64,000 nucleotides of DNA from Thermothelomyces thermophilus ATCC 42464 (GCF_000226095.1 NC_016477.1:992001-1056000); one strand, 5' to 3'; positions 44,487 through 57,900 are shown, counted from the first letter of the stretch. Notes: generated by a model from the letters alone, not told the origin. Program-made: numbers and translations.

Positions 44487-47400
44487 CGCCCGCGTAGCGG
44501 CGAGTGGTAGCGTAATACAGGAGGAACTGGCACAAGAGACCACTATACCGAGACCTCCCGGCAGAAACATGGGAAATCGCCGCAATCTTTGGACGACGGC
44601 GGCAAGACAAGCGGCTATGGATAACAGCACAGTGGAAACAGCACGAAATGCTCGTACTAGTGGATAGTAGAGCAGAGATGAATCTGATTTCGCCGACACT
44701 GGTGAATTAGCTACGGATACCCTGGAGAATGAAGCGGAAGCATGGTATAGTCAAAGGGCTATTTCCGACGCAATGGGTACGTAGGGAGACCGAACCGATC
44801 GACATCACTGTAGTAGGGAAGACTACAGCAGTCGTATTCAGCATCGTAGACATAGGCAACGACAAAGACATGATATTGGGGTTACCATGGCATGAAGATT
44901 ACGACCCGGACATTAGCTAGAAGAATGGTGGCCACCTGCGACCCCGAACGGAGTCGTATTCGACCAGCGAGATGGGGAGCGCGCAAGGATCGCGAGCGGA
45001 CGATGCTCAGAGAAAGGCATGTCCTACGGATCCACCGCAAGAGACGGACAGTGGTAGGCAGACCACTACGGACTCTGGAAGAAGCGGCATAACGATACCG
45101 ACGTTACGACAGGAGGAACGAGCTGAATCGCCGATAGCTGTTCTCTCTGTTAACGAATGCGGAGCACTGCAATAGGAGCAGTGGGTTGAGACAGGAGAAA
45201 TCGCCAGTATCGCCATAGACGGAACCAAGTTCGCATACTACCAGAAAACCGAGAGACGAGACAAGACTAGGGAAGTACCGAAGGAATACGAAGGACACCC
45301 AGCATTCGAACCGAAGCATCTGGAAGGATTACCAGAACACGGCCCATAGGATCACGAGATCAAGCTCAAGGAAGGAGCACGACTGAAGTTCTTCAAGATT
45401 TACCATACGAGCCAGACACAGGACGAAGAACTTAAGCGATATTTGGAGGAGAACCTTCGAAGAGGACATATCCGCCCGTCGACATCGCCAGCAGGCTACC
45501 CAATCCTGTTTGTGCCCAAGAAAGACGGAAAGCTATGGTTATACGTCGACTATTGGCAACTTAACGAACAGACCGTGAAAAATCGATACCTGTTACTGCT
45601 GATCTCACGGCTCCGAGATCAGTTGGCAGGAGCCTAATATTTCACGCGTCTTGACTTGCTATCGGCCTACAACCATATACGGATCAAAGAAGGCGACGAG
45701 TGGAAAACGGCCTTTAGGACACCTTATGGCTACTACGAGTACCTCGTCATGCCATTTGGACTTACGAACGCGCCGGCAACGTTCCAAGCCCTGATTGATC
45801 AAGCTATCCGACCCTTTCTCGACAAATTTGCGGTATGTTATCTCGACGATATACTCATCTTCTCCAAGATAATAGACGAACACCGGAAGCACGTAAAAGC
45901 AGTGCTGGACGCGCTATACGCGTACAAGCTATCAGTTAACAAGGGAAAGAGCGAATTCCACGTCAGGAAAACGGTGTTTCTGGGATACGAGATATCCCCA
46001 GGACAAATCCGGATGGAACCTTCAAAGGTTGAAGCTATCAAGAATTGGCCACGACCGACGTTAGTCACGGAAATACGAAGCTTTATCGGATTTGCAAACT
46101 TCTACCGGATGTTCATCAGGAACTTTGGAGCGATCGCACGACCTTTGCACGAACTCACCAAGAAGAATGCTGAATTCTAATGGGAAGAACAACACGAGCA
46201 AGCATTCACGCAGATCCGGAACGCCATTACCGAAGACCCAGTACTAGTACTGCCAGACCCCAAGAAGCCATTCGAGGTAGAAACGGACGCTTCAGACTAC
46301 GCCATTGGAGGACAATTAGGACAACGAGACGAACAAGGGAAGCTACATCCTATAGCCTTCTTTTTAAAGAAGCTCGATAGACCACGTCTCAATTATCCGA
46401 TCCACGATAAGGAACTACTTGCGATTGTCGAAGCTTTCAAAGAATGGCGACCATACCTTAGTAGCACGATTGAACCAGTACAAGTATATACAGATCACAA
46501 GAATTTGCGATACTTCACGACGACAAAAGAACTCAACAGACGACAAATACGATGGGCAGAATTCCTCGCGGAATTCAACTTTGAGATCCGCTACAAGAAG
46601 GGCAAAGAGAACGCACGAGCGGACATCTTAAGTCGACGAACGGATCACACGGAAGGACAAACGGGAACGACACCACCGTTATTCAAGGAACGGACAGACG
46701 GAACGCTGCATCACGAGACGCAGACACCCGTAGAAGATGATCCACTCGACTCGTTCCTCGAATGCTGCGCAATCTTTCGAGAAGAAAGGATCAACGAGGC
46801 ACAGTATCAAGCAGCACCCGGACCAGTGGTACCTGACGGAGTAGAAGAAAAAGATAGGAAACTCTAGTACCGAGGTAAAGCATACATCCACGACAAAGAT
46901 CAACAGCTACGGATGATTCGAGAACTCCACGAGTCGAAACTCGGAGGACATAAAGGAGTCACGAAGACTATCGCACAAGTCAAGAAACACTACGACTTTC
47001 CACAGTTAACGGCACGAGTTAAGGAAGTCATACGGAGTTACGACATCTGCAATCGAAGCAAAACGGCACGACACAAGCCATATAGGCTACTTTAGCCACT
47101 GCCAACAGCTGACAAACCATGGAGTTTAGTTACGATAGACTTCATCACGAAGCTGCCAGAATCTAAGGACACAGCCACAGGAGTGACCTATGATAGTATT
47201 CTTACTGTAGTAGATCGCCTGACTAAGTGGGCATACTTCTTTCCCTACAAGGAGTCCTGGACAGCGGAACAGTTGGTAGACATAATCTATCGGCAAGTTA
47301 CATCAGTGCATGCTTGGCCGCAAGAATGGATCACCGACAGAGACACCAAATTCGTATCGAAGTTCTGGCAAGCGTTAATGCAACGATTGGGCGTTAATAG

Positions 47401-48302
47401 CAAGCTGTTAACGGCATATCACCTACAGACTGACGGACAAACGGAGCGACTGAACCAAGTTGTCGAGCAGTATCTCCGTTCTTACGTCAACTACCAGCAA
47501 AACGACTGGGTCATACTGTTACCAACAGCACAACTCGCCTACAACACGACGCCGACAGAAACGACCAAAGTCACACCGTTCTTCGCGAACTACGGATACG
47601 AAGCAGACCTTAGGCAAGGACCAGAAGTCACAGTGCCGAGAGCAGCAGTCAAAGCGGAACAAATGTACGCACTATATAAAAAGCTTAAAAAGGAACTCGA
47701 GTTTGTCAGAACTAGAATGAAGAACTACTACGACAAACACAGGCTCGAGGGACCTCGCCTAGAGAGGGGAGACAAAGTCTACTTGATTGCACGGAACTTA
47801 CGAACCAAACGACTAAGTACGAAGCTAGACTTTAAGAAGGTCGGACCCTTCGTTATCAAAGAACAAATTTCGACATCCAACTACCGACTATCGTTACCGT
47901 CATCTATACGACTACGGACGGATGTTTTTCATATTTCACTTCTCGAACCAGCACCAAAGAGCGCCAAGGTTGCCACGCACATCGAAGCAGAGGACAAGGA
48001 AGAAGAATAGGACGTCGAAGAAATTCTAGATTTACGTATCATTAACGGAGAACTGCAGTACCTGGTCAAATGGCTTGATTTTGGACTAGAAGATAACTCA
48101 TAGGAACCAGTCAAGAACCTGAATTGCCCTGAGAAGCTGGAGCAGTTCTACCGGCAGAATCCTGACCGGCCACAAGAACCGGCTCCAAAGCCCATTCCCC
48201 GACAGAAAAAGAGGGGAACCCGCCAGAATTAGGACCGGGATCCAACCCGATCGACTCCCAATCAAGCACGTCAAAAGTACCTAACGCCTAAGCCTAACCC
48301 GT
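44446..48302 (+). pseudogene. pol: pol of element 5, nearly complete
   Basis: Protease near 44650, RT 45440-45900 with CYLDDILIFSK, RNase H 46270-46510, integrase 46860-47500 with ITDRDTKF and DGQTERLNQ, chromodomain about 48010-48130 (LQYLVKWLDFGLEDNS). The A run at 46025-46027 keeps the frame that element A has lost. After the chromodomain the C-terminal tail (APKPIPRQKKRGT) differs completely from element A. Stops are RIP-type. The natural stop is uncertain: TAG at 48230-48232 may be mutated, TGA at 48300-48302. Confidence 0.88.
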
Positions 48303-48308
48303 GAGGGT

Positions 48309-48788
48309 CTATATCTCCGACATCGGCGGAGGAGTATCTGGTTCTTCCTCTTCCTCTAGACGAGCTATGCCACGACGAAAAACTTCGGCACCACGATCGC
48401 GCAGGGATTGCTATAAACGACGTAATCGACTTAAACGGCTTAGCGTCTGAGCAAGTAGCGCCTCGGTCTTGGCAATCTCTTTCGAAACCTTCTCCTGCTC
48501 CGACAAATTCGAAAGGACTAAGACAGTCAGCAACCCAAGACTACGAAGGAAAACTACGAGGAACCTACGGGCATCCGCGACGTTCGGACCACTGCACTTC
48601 TTGCCCATGCGAACACAATTTTGGCACTTGTTCAAACCCTCCATCATCACACAACGCTTCCGCGGCTTCGTATTCTAACAACGCTCGCAAGGCATGGCGA
48701 CTTCGTAACCCTCTCGCTCGATCTTGATCGCAATAGCGTGTTGTTCGCGCTTGAGATCGCGACGATTCCTGGGAATACGATCAGCCAT
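48309..48788 (-). pseudogene. Antisense gene of element 5: six-Cys motif, intron, coiled coil; one RIP stop
   Basis: ATG 48788 (MADRIPRNRRDLKREQ). Six cysteines spaced C-x2-C-x8-C-x8-C-x2-C-x6-C (PCERC, KRC, NKCQNCVRMGKKC), with a TAG directly after PCERC, probably a mutated CAG. A 51-nt intron (48568-48518) has donor GTAGGT, branch GCTGAC and acceptor TTAG. The second exon encodes a coiled coil (LSEQEKVSKEIAKTEALLAQ) and RGAEVFRRGIARLEEEEE, with the stop at 48311-48309. Only the layout and motif are shared with element A; the sequences are highly diverged although gag-pol are nearly the same. It does not reach into the pol chromodomain. Confidence 0.7.
48518..48568 (-). other. Intron in the antisense gene of element 5
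   Basis: 51 nt. GTAGGT donor, GCTGAC branch 6 nt before the TTAG acceptor. The unspliced insert would be hydrophobic (FLVVFLRSLGLLTVLVL), unlike the charged flanks. Splice signals read only in the antisense direction. Confidence 0.65.
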
Positions 48789-48868
48789 GACGAAAGGAGG
48801 TTAGCGGAAGAAGGACGTTACCTATTGAGAAAGGGGATGTTGGTGGTATTTGAAATAAGTCATGAGAA

Positions 48869-48885
48869 GCTTTCGGGTCGAAAGC
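48869..48885. other. Conserved hairpin, element 5
   Basis: GCTTTCG, loop GGT, CGAAAGC (7-bp stem), followed by the polypurine tract at 48889-48903. Confidence 0.7.
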
Positions 48886-48903
48886 CCTGAAGAGGGGGCA
48901 TCG

Positions 48904-49355
48904 TGTCACGAGCCAACCATAAACCGCGACCCGGTGGGGTGCAGCAGGCCGAATGAGCCACCAATCAAGAAGGGCACGAAGCGAGGCTGACACGGATCGC
49001 TAGGGAGCGCAGGCTACCACGAGCGAACAATTGCCAAAAGGGGAAAGATAGCGGAGGATAGCTAGCTACCAAAGGCGATCCGAAGACAGGATCGAAGAAG
49101 GCCATAAGCGATCAGGAAGAGTATATATACATGTAAATAGTCACTCGTTATGGTGGACTCTGGGAGTTTACCAGTGGTAACAATCACAATCATAGTACTC
49201 ATACTAAGCATTGCTGATTACTGTGAGAGACAACTCTAAGTGTTGTTGTGAACCCTTTGGCTTCACCGAATCCCTCAGACGACCTGCCTGCTTGTCCCGC
49301 TTTACCCACCTCCGTCTGGACCCTTTCAGAAGAAGTCTGAGTTGGGTTCGTCACA
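48904..49355 (+). repeat. 3' LTR of element 5
   Basis: 452 bp, ends GTTCGTCACA. Differs from the 5' copy by about eight transitions and no indel. Confidence 0.92.
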
Positions 49356-49360
49356 CACTA

Positions 49361-49959
49361 GAGTATCTATGGTCTACGTACAATGGGAAGGATTCGGGAA
49401 AGAATTCTAACACCTCCTAGGCGACGCTACACGACTGTACCCTTGACATAAGGCATATACGCAAGTGCCCTAGTTCTAGTGTATGGTATACGAATGCCGA
49501 TATTACTTCCGCGACAAATTCGAAAATAATCATTGGCTAACCCGACAGGAAAACGGGGACGGAGGCTTACGCCCTGTAGGATAGGTCTACGATGTAGGAA
49601 ACAGAGTAGCCGAATTGCTCTGGAAAATCGAAGCCCGAGACCTAGAAAGCATTATAGTAGTTCCAAAACGAGCCTGGCCTAGGCACTGCGGAACCGGACG
49701 AGACATATAGGACTTGTGCTGGAGTAACGATTGCCTCTATTACGTGGACGAAAAGAAATTACGAATTCGGGAGCTTTAGATGAAGCTATAGCACGTACGA
49801 TAGAAAGCGGAACGGACCTAATGGTAGGAAGCCGTAAGTACCCAATGGCTTACGGAAATAAGTATGATTGACGAAGCCGCTATTAGCCGAATAACTAAAG
49901 AGGTTAGTACTGACCTAGGAAACGGGTCAGGGCCCTTCGAGGGGCCCGGAAACCATTAA
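49361..49959 (+). pseudogene. gag: gag of element 4, segment 2
   Basis: Resumes after the second CACTA. 1663 nt plus 599 nt gives exactly 2262, with TAA at 49957-49959. The slippery site at 49917-49923 is AGGAAAC, followed by an intact GGGCCC stem. Confidence 0.87.
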
Positions 49960-52900
49960 TACCCGTGTAGCGGCGAGTAGTAGCGTAGTATAGGAGGGAC
50001 TAGCATAAGAGACCACTATACCGAGACCTCCTAGCAGAAACATAGGAAATCGCTATAATCTTAGGACGACGGCAGTAAGACAAGCGACTGTGGATAACAG
50101 CATAGTGGAAACAGCACGAAATGCTTGTACTAGTAGATAGTAGAGTAGAGATGAACCTGATTTCGCCGACACTTATGAATTAGCTACAGATACCCTAGAG
50201 AATAAAGCGGAAGTATAGCATAGTTAAAGGGCTATTTCCGATGTAATAGGTACGTAGAGAGACCGAACTAATCGGCATCACTATAGCAAGGAAGACTATA
50301 GTAGTCGTATTTAATATCGTAGATATAGGCAATAATAAAGACATAATATTGGGGTTACTATGGCATGAAGATTACGACCCAGACATTAGCTAGAAGAATA
50401 GTGGCTACCTATAACCCCGAATAGAGTCGTATTTGACTAGCAAGATAAGGAGCGCGCAAGGATCGCAAGCGGACGATGCTTAGAGAAAGGCATATCCTAC
50501 AGATCTACCGCAAGAGACAGACAGTGGCAGGCAGACCACTACGGACTCTAGAAGAGGCGGTACAACGACATCGATATCACGATAAGAGGAACGAGCTGAA
50601 CCGCCGATAGCTGTTCTCTCCGTTGACGAATGTAGAGTACTGCAATTAGAGTAGTAGGTTGAGACAGGAGAAATCGCTAGTATTGCTACGGACGGAACCA
50701 AGTTCGTATACTATTAGAAAACCGAGAGACGAGACAAGACTAGGGAAGTACCGAAGGAATACGAAGGACACCTAGCATTTGAACCAAAGCACCTGGAAGG
50801 ATTACTAGAATACGGCCTATAGGATTACGAGATCAAGCTTAAGGAAGGAGCATGACTAAAGTTCTTTAAGATTTACTATACGAGCTAGATATAGAACGAA
50901 GAACTTAAGCGATATTTGGAGGAGAACCTTCGAAGAGGATATATCTGCCTATCGACATTGCTAGTAGGCTACCTAATCCTGTTTATGCCTAAGAAAGACG
51001 GAAAGCTATAGTTATATGTCGACTATCGGCAATTTAACGAATAGACCGTGAAAAATCGATACCCGTTACCGCTAATCTTACGGCTCCGAGATTAGTTGGC
51101 AGGAGCCTAATATTTTACGTGTCTTAACTTGCTATCGGCCTATAACTATATACGGATCAAAGAAGGCGACGAGTGGAAAATGGCCTTTAGGACACCCTAT
51201 AGCCACTATGAGTACCTCGTCATGCCATTTGGACTTACGAACGCGCTAGCAATGTTCTAAGCCCTAATTGATCAAGCTATCCGACCCTTTCTCGACAAAT
51301 TTGCGGTATATTATCTTAACGATATACTTATCTTCTCTAAGACAATAGACGAACACCGGAAGCATGTAGAAGTAGTGCTAGACGCGCTACACGCGTATAA
51401 GCTATTAGTTAACAAGGAAAAGAGCGAATTCCATGTCAGGAAGACAGTCTTTTTAGGATACAAAATATCCCTAGGATAAATCCAGATGGAACCTTCAAAG
51501 GTTAAAGCTATTAAGAATTGGCTATAACCGACGTTAGTCACGGAAGTACGAAGTTTCATCGGATTTACAAACTTCTACCGGATGTTCATCAGGAACTTTA
51601 GAGCGATCGTATGACCTTTGCACGAACTTACTAGGAAGAACGCTAAATTCCAATGGGAAGAGCAACACGAGCAAGCATTTATGTAGATCCGTGACGCCAT
51701 TACTAAAGATCTAGTACTGGTACTACCAGACCCCAAGAAGCTATTCGAGGTGGAAACGGACGCTTTAGACTACGCCATCGGAGGACAATTAGGACAACAA
51801 GACAAACAAAGGAAGCTACATCCTATAGCCTTCTTTTCTAAGAAGCTTGATAGACTACGTCTTAATTATCCGATTTACGACAAGGAACTACTTGCGATTG
51901 TCGAAGCTTTCAAGGAATGGCGACCATACCTTAGCGGCACGATTGAACCGGTATAAGTATATATAGATTACAAGAACCTGCGATACTTTACGATGACGAA
52001 GGAGCTCAACGGATGACAAATACGATGGGCAGAATTCCTTACGGAATTTAACTTTGAGATTCGCTACAAGAAGGGTAAAGAGAACGTACGAGCGGACATC
52101 TTAAGCCGACGAACGGATCATACGGAAGGACGAACGGGAGCAACACCACCGTTGTTCAAGGAACGAACAGACGGAACGCTACATCACGAAACGCAGACAC
52201 CCGTGGAAGATGATCCACTTGACTCGTTCCTAGAATGCTATACAATCTTTCGAGAAGAAAGGATCAACGAGGCATAGTATCAAGCAGCACCTGGACCAGT
52301 GGTACCTGACGGAGTAGAAGAAAAAGATAGGAAACTCTGGTACCGAAGTAAAGCGTATATCTACGATAAAGATCAATAGCTGCGAATGATTCGAGAACTC
52401 TACGAATCAAAACTCGGAGGATATAAAGGAGTTACGAAGACTGTCGTACAAGTCAAGAGATACTACGACTTTCTACAGTTAATGGCACGGGTTAAGGAAG
52501 TCGTATGGAACTGCGATATCTGTAATCGAAGTAAAACGGCATAATATAAGCCGTATAGACTACTTTAGCTACTGCTAACAGCTAACAAACCATAGAGTTT
52601 AGTTACGATGGACTTCATTACGAAGCTGCTAGAATCTAAGGATATAGCCATAGGAGTGACCTACAATAGTATTCTTACTGTAGTAGATCGCCTGACCAAA
52701 TAGGTATACTTCTTTCCCTATAAGGAGTCCTGGACAGCGGAACAGTTAGTAGACGTGATCTATCGGCAAGTTACATTAGTGCATGCTTGGCTGCAAGAAT
52801 GGATCACCGACAGAGATACAAAGTTCACGTCGAAGTTCTGGCAAGCGTTAATATAACGATTGGGCGTTAATAGCAAGCTGTCAACGGCATATCACCTATA

Positions 52901-53750
52901 GACCGACGGACAAACGGAGTAACTAAACCAAGTTGTTAAGTAATACCTCCGCTCTTACGTCAATTACTAGTAAGACGACTAGGTCATGCTATTACCAATA
53001 GTACAACTTACCTATAATATGACGCCGATAGAAACGACCAAAGTTATACCGTTTTTCGCAAACTACGGATATAAAGCAGACCTTAGGCAAGGACTAGAGG
53101 TTATAGTGCTAAGAGCAGTAGTCAAAGTAGAACAGATGTATACATTATACGAGAAGCTTAAGAAGGAACTCGAGTTTGTCAAAACCAGAATGAAGAACTA
53201 CTATGACAAATATAGGCTTAAGGGACCTTGCCTAGAGAGGGGAGACAAAGTCTACTTGATTATACGGAACTTACAAACCAAACGACTAAGCACGAAGCTA
53301 GACTTTAAGAAGGTCGGACCCTTCGTTATTAAGGAACGAATTTCGACATCTAACTATCGACTATCGTTACCGTCATCTATATGACTACGGACGGATGTTT
53401 TTCATATTTCACTTCTCGAACCAGCACTAAAGAATGCTAAGGTTGCTATATATATTGAAGCAGAGGACGAAGAGGAAGAATGGGACGTCGAAGAAATTCT
53501 GGATTTACGTATTATCAATAGGGAACTGTAGTACCTAGTTAAATGGCTTAATTTTAGACTAGAAGATAACTTATAGGAACTAGTTAAGAACTTGAACTGC
53601 CTTAAGAAACTAGAACAGTTCTACCAGCAGAACCTAGATCGACTGTAGGCACTGGCTTAGACAAAACGGCCAAGTCGGCCTCTGATAAATCTAGGCCTAA
53701 AGAAGACTAGTCAAACGGGACGTCAGCACCCCAGGACCGTACATCACTAA
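49919..53750 (+). pseudogene. pol: pol of element 4, moderately RIP-mutated
   Basis: In register with element A: protease near 50130, RT near 50980-51350 (YYLNDILIF), RNase H near 51740-51990, integrase near 52300-53000, chromodomain near 53470-53600. The tail after the chromodomain (TKRPSRPLINLGLKKTSQTG) is shared with elements 1 and 6 but not with A or 5. TAA at 53748-53750. Confidence 0.86.
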
Positions 53751-54245
53751 TAATGCGTGCTTCGGACTCCCGTACCCTCTGTTCTTCTGCCTCTATTTCC
53801 TCTAGAGACTGTATGCCTCGACGAAATAGCTCGGAACCCTGCTCCTTCAAGAAACGTTTCTGGCGACGAAGACGAGCTAATCGACCGACAGCCGTCTAAA
53901 GTTAAGTCTGAAGGACAAAAAGGGCCTCTTTAGCATCGGCCTCTTCTTGTTCTATACGCTTTTGTTCGGATATAATCTTCGTTACTATAAAGAATTAGCT
54001 ATAAATATTAAAGGTAACAAACCAGGTCACGAACAAGCAGACGCTACATTAGAACCATCGTAAGAACGACCCCGATACACGTACTCGCTATAGCGAGAAG
54101 AGCCTAACGCTATACGACAAGCCAAGTTCTACTTAAAACACCACGAACACGGTATGACGTCTATGCCAGAAGAATCAATAAAAGAAGCAAGCGCGGCGCG
54201 CTATTAGGATTTCGAGGATCGGCGCTTAGAAACACGATCTGCCAT
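53584..54245 (-). pseudogene. Antisense gene of element 4: best-preserved type B six-Cys protein
   Basis: ATG 54245 (MADRVSKRRSSKS). The motif reads PCSWCFK*NLACRIALGSSR then YSEYV...: first three Cys intact and the last three as TAT/TAC, spacing C-x2-C-x6-C-x8-C-x2-C-x6-C, which equals the Zn(II)2Cys6 consensus spacing. An intron relic begins GTTCGT and ends GCTAATTCTTTATAG (about 54050-53990). The coiled coil contains LARLRRQKRFLKEQGSELFR. The stop (53586-53584) lies opposite the pol chromodomain Val-Lys-Asn codons, so the genes overlap by 167 nt. Confidence 0.7.
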
Positions 54246-54335
54246 CTTGTTAGTCACCAGCAGTATAGGAAAAGGGAAAAATTACGAGGTATACGTAGAA
54301 AGGATGTTAGCGCTATTTGAAACGGCCTAAAAGAG

Positions 54336-54354
54336 GGCTTTCGGGTCGAAAGCC
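54336..54354. other. Conserved hairpin, element 4
   Basis: GGCTTTCG, loop GGT, CGAAAGCC: perfect 8-bp stem 17 nt before the 3' LTR. Confidence 0.75.
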
Positions 54355-54371
54355 TTGAAGGAGGGGCATCG

Positions 54372-54798
54372 TGTCACGGAAATATGCATACAGATGCTGC
54401 CTAAGCCACTGGCACGAACGGGCCAATCAAGCCGAAGGAATGATGGACCAATCAGGACGGGATCACGCTTAGCAAGGAATGATCCCAACAGAGGATCACC
54501 GGCTCACGATATGAGCCAGGTAAGCTAGTATGAATGATCACCACGACTGCTAGTGATCCTAGGAGTATATATGTATGTAAATAGTCACTCGTTATGGTGG
54601 ACTCTAGGAGTTCACTAGTGGTAATAATTACAATTATAGTACTTATACTGAGCATTGCTGATTACTGTAAGAGACAACTCTAGTGTTGTTGTGAACCCTT
54701 TGGCTTCACCGAATCCCTCAGACGACCTGCCTGCTTGTCCCGCCCAATCCACCTCCGTCTGGACCCTTTTAGAAGAAGTCTGAGTTGGGTTCGTCATA
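54372..54798 (+). repeat. 3' LTR of element 4
   Basis: 427 bp, TGTCACGGAAATATGC to GTTCGTCATA. Confidence 0.9.
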
Positions 54799-54803
54799 AC
54801 AAG

Positions 54804-54986
54804 TTAGAGGAGGTTAAGCGGTAAGAGTAGTAAGAGGCGCCTATTATACCCTTGTTATAGATTAATGATGCCGTTAATGCTATCGACTAGGGCGCTATCT
54901 TTGGTTCTATCCTAGGTTTTCCTTTAGTCGATCTAGGTTTTGCTAGTAGAACTATTCTAGTTTTTTAGGGCAGTTTAAATTCTTAA
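54804..54986 (+). pseudogene. Antisense gene of element C, second part
   Basis: Continues in frame from 39628 across ACAAG: LEEVKRQEQQEAP then DAVNAIDQGAIFGSILGF, ending in TAA at 54984-54986 opposite the chromodomain of element C. Confidence 0.68.
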
Positions 54987-57900
54987 CTAGTTTCTATAAG
55001 TTATCCTCTAGTCTAAAATCAAGCTATTTAACTAGATACTATAGTTCTCTATTAATAATATATAAATCTAGAATTTCTTTAACATCCTATTCTTCCTCTT
55101 TATCCTCTACTTCGATGTTTATAGCGATTTTAGCATTCTTCGGCGCTAGTTCGAGAAGTAAAATATAAAAAACATCTGTCTGTAGTCGTATAGATGACAG
55201 TAACGATAGTCGATAGTTAGATGTCAAAATTCGTTCCTTAATAACAAAGGGTCTGACCTTCTTAAAGTCTAGCTTTGTACTTGGTCATTTGGTTCGTAAG
55301 TTTCGTACAATCAGGTAGACTTTGTCTCCCCTCTCTAGGCAAGGTCCCTCGAGCCTATATTTGTCGTAGTAGTTCTTTATTCTAGTTCTGACAAACTTAA
55401 GCTCGTTTTTAAGCTTCTTATATAGTATATACATTTGTTCCGCTTTGACTGCTGCTCTCGGCACTATGACCTCTAGTTCTTGCCTAAGGTCTGCTTTATA
55501 TCTGTAGTTCGCAAAGAACGGTATAACTTTAGTCGTTTCTATTAGCATTGTATTATAAGCGAGTTATACTATTAGTAATAGTATGACCTAGTCGTCTTAC
55601 TAGTAGTTAACGTAAGAACGAAGGTACTACTTAATAACTTGGTTTAGTTATTCCGTTTGTCCGTTAGTCCATAAGTAATATGCTATTAACAGCTTACTAT
55701 TAATACCTAATTGTTATATTAACACTTGCTAGAACTTCGATACGAACTTAGTATCTCTATCGGTAATCTATTCCTATAGCTAAGCATATACTAATATGAC
55801 TTGCCAATAGATTACGTCTGCTAGCTATTTAGCTATCTAGGACTCCCCTATAGCTATATCCTTAGATTCTAGTAGTTTCGTAATAAAGTCTATCGTAACT
55901 AAACTCTATAGTTTGTCAGCCGTTAGCAGTAGCTAAAGTAGCCTATATGGCTTATATTGTACCATTTTACTTCGATTATAGATGTTATAGCTCTATACGA
56001 CTTCCTTAACTCGTATCGTTAACTATGGAAAGTCGTAATGTTTTTTGACCTGTGTAACAGTCTTTGTAACTCCTTTGTGTCCTCCAAGTTTCGACTCGTA
56101 AAGTTCTCGAATCATTCGTAGCTATTGATCCCCGTTGTAGATATACACTTTGCCTCGGTACCAGAGTTTCCTATCTCTTTCTTCTACTCTATTAGGTACC
56201 ACTAGTCTAGGTATTGCTTGATACTATACCTCGTTAGTCCTTTCTTCTCGAAAGATTACGTAACATTCTAGGAACGAGTCAAGTAGGTTATCTTCTATAG
56301 GTATCTGTATTTCGTAATATAGCGTTCTGTCTATTCGTTCCTTAATTAACGGTAGCGTTATTTCCGTTCGTCCTTCTATATAATCTGTTTGTCGACTTAA
56401 GGCGTCCGCTTGTACGTTCTCTTTACCCTTCTTATAACAGATCTCAAAATTAAATTCTGTAAGGAATTCTGCCCATTGTATTTGCCATCTATTAAGCTCC
56501 TTTGTTATTGTAAAGTACTGTAAATTCTTATGATCTATATATACTTATACTAGTTCGATTATATTACTAAGGTATAGTTACCATTCCTTAAAAGCTTTGA
56601 TAATTGTAAGTAGTTCCTTATTATAGATTAGATAATTAAGACGTAGTCTATTAAGCTTCTTTAAAAAGAAGGCTATAGGGTATAGCTTCCCTTATTTATC
56701 TCGTTATCCCAATTGTCCTCTAATAGTATAGTCTAAAGCGTCCATTTCTACCTCAAATAGCTTCTTAGGGTCTGGCAGCACTAGTACTAGATCTTCAGTA
56801 ATGGCGTCACAGATCTACGTAAATGCTTGCTCGTATTACTCTTCCCATTAGAATTTAGCATTCTTCCTAGTAAGTTCGTACAAAGGTCGTATAATTGCTC
56901 CAAAGTTCCTAATAAACATTCGGTAGAAGTTTATAAACCTAATGAAACTTCGTACTTCCGTGACTGACGTCAGTCGTGGCTAATCCTTAATAGCTTTAAC
57001 TTTTGAGGGTTCTATCCGGATTTGTCCTAGGGATATCTTATATCCTAAAAACACTGTCTTCCTAACGTGGAATTCGCTCTTTTCTTTGTTAACTAATAGT
57101 TTATATACGTGTAACGTGTCTAGTATTACTCTTACGTACTTCCGGTATCCGTCTATCGTTTTAGAGAAGATAAGTATATCGTCAAGATAATATACCGTAA
57201 ATTTGTCGAGAAAGGATTAGATAGCTTGATTAATTAGGGCTTAGAACGTTGCTAGCGCGTTTGTAAGTCTAAATGGCATAACGAGGTACTTATAGTGGCT
57301 ATAGGGTATCCTAAAGGCCATTTTCTACTCGTCGCCTTCTTTAATCTATATATAGTTATGGGCTAATAGCAAGTCAAGACACGTGGAATATTAGGCTCCT
57401 ACTAACTGATCTTAGAGCCATAAGATCAGTAGTAACAGGTATTAGTTTTTCACAGTCTGTTCGTTAAGTTGCCAATAGTCGATATATAACCGTAGCTTTC
57501 CGTCTTTCTTAGGCATAAATAGGATTAGGTAGCCTGCTAGCGATATTAACAGGTAGATATATCCTCTTCGAAGGTTCTCCTCTAAATATTACTTAAGTTC
57601 TTCGTTCTACGTCTAGCTCATATAGTAAATCTTAAAGAACTTTAGTTATACTCCTTCCTTAAGCTTGATCTCGTAGTCCTATAGGCCGTGCTCTGGTAAT
57701 CCTTCTAGATACTTCGGTTCAAATGCTAGGTGTCCTTCGTATTCCTTCGGTACTTCCCTAGTCTTATCTCGTCTCTCGGCTTTCTAATAATATACGAACT
57801 TGGTTCCGTCTATAGCGATGCTAGCGATTTCTCCTATCTCAACCTACTACTCTAGTTATAGTGCTCTATATTCATTAACGGAGAGAATAGCTATTAGCGG

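Larger units (their letters stand above)
41746..49355 (+). mobile_element. LTR element 5: Ty3/gypsy chromovirus nested in gag of element 4, lightly RIP-mutated
   Basis: 7610 bp, LTRs 41746-42197 and 48904-49355 (452 bp each), target duplication CACTA (41741-41745, 49356-49360). The LTRs differ at only a handful of transition sites. Long open fragments are separated by few TAG codons. Deepest element in the C-4-5 stack. Confidence 0.95.
39629..54798 (+). mobile_element. LTR element 4: Ty3/gypsy chromovirus nested in the antisense gene of element C, contains element 5
   Basis: LTRs 39629-40055 and 54372-54798 (427 bp each), target duplication ACAAG (39624-39628, 54799-54803). About 7555 bp without element 5. 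Moderately RIP-mutated, with many long open fragments remaining. Confidence 0.94.
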
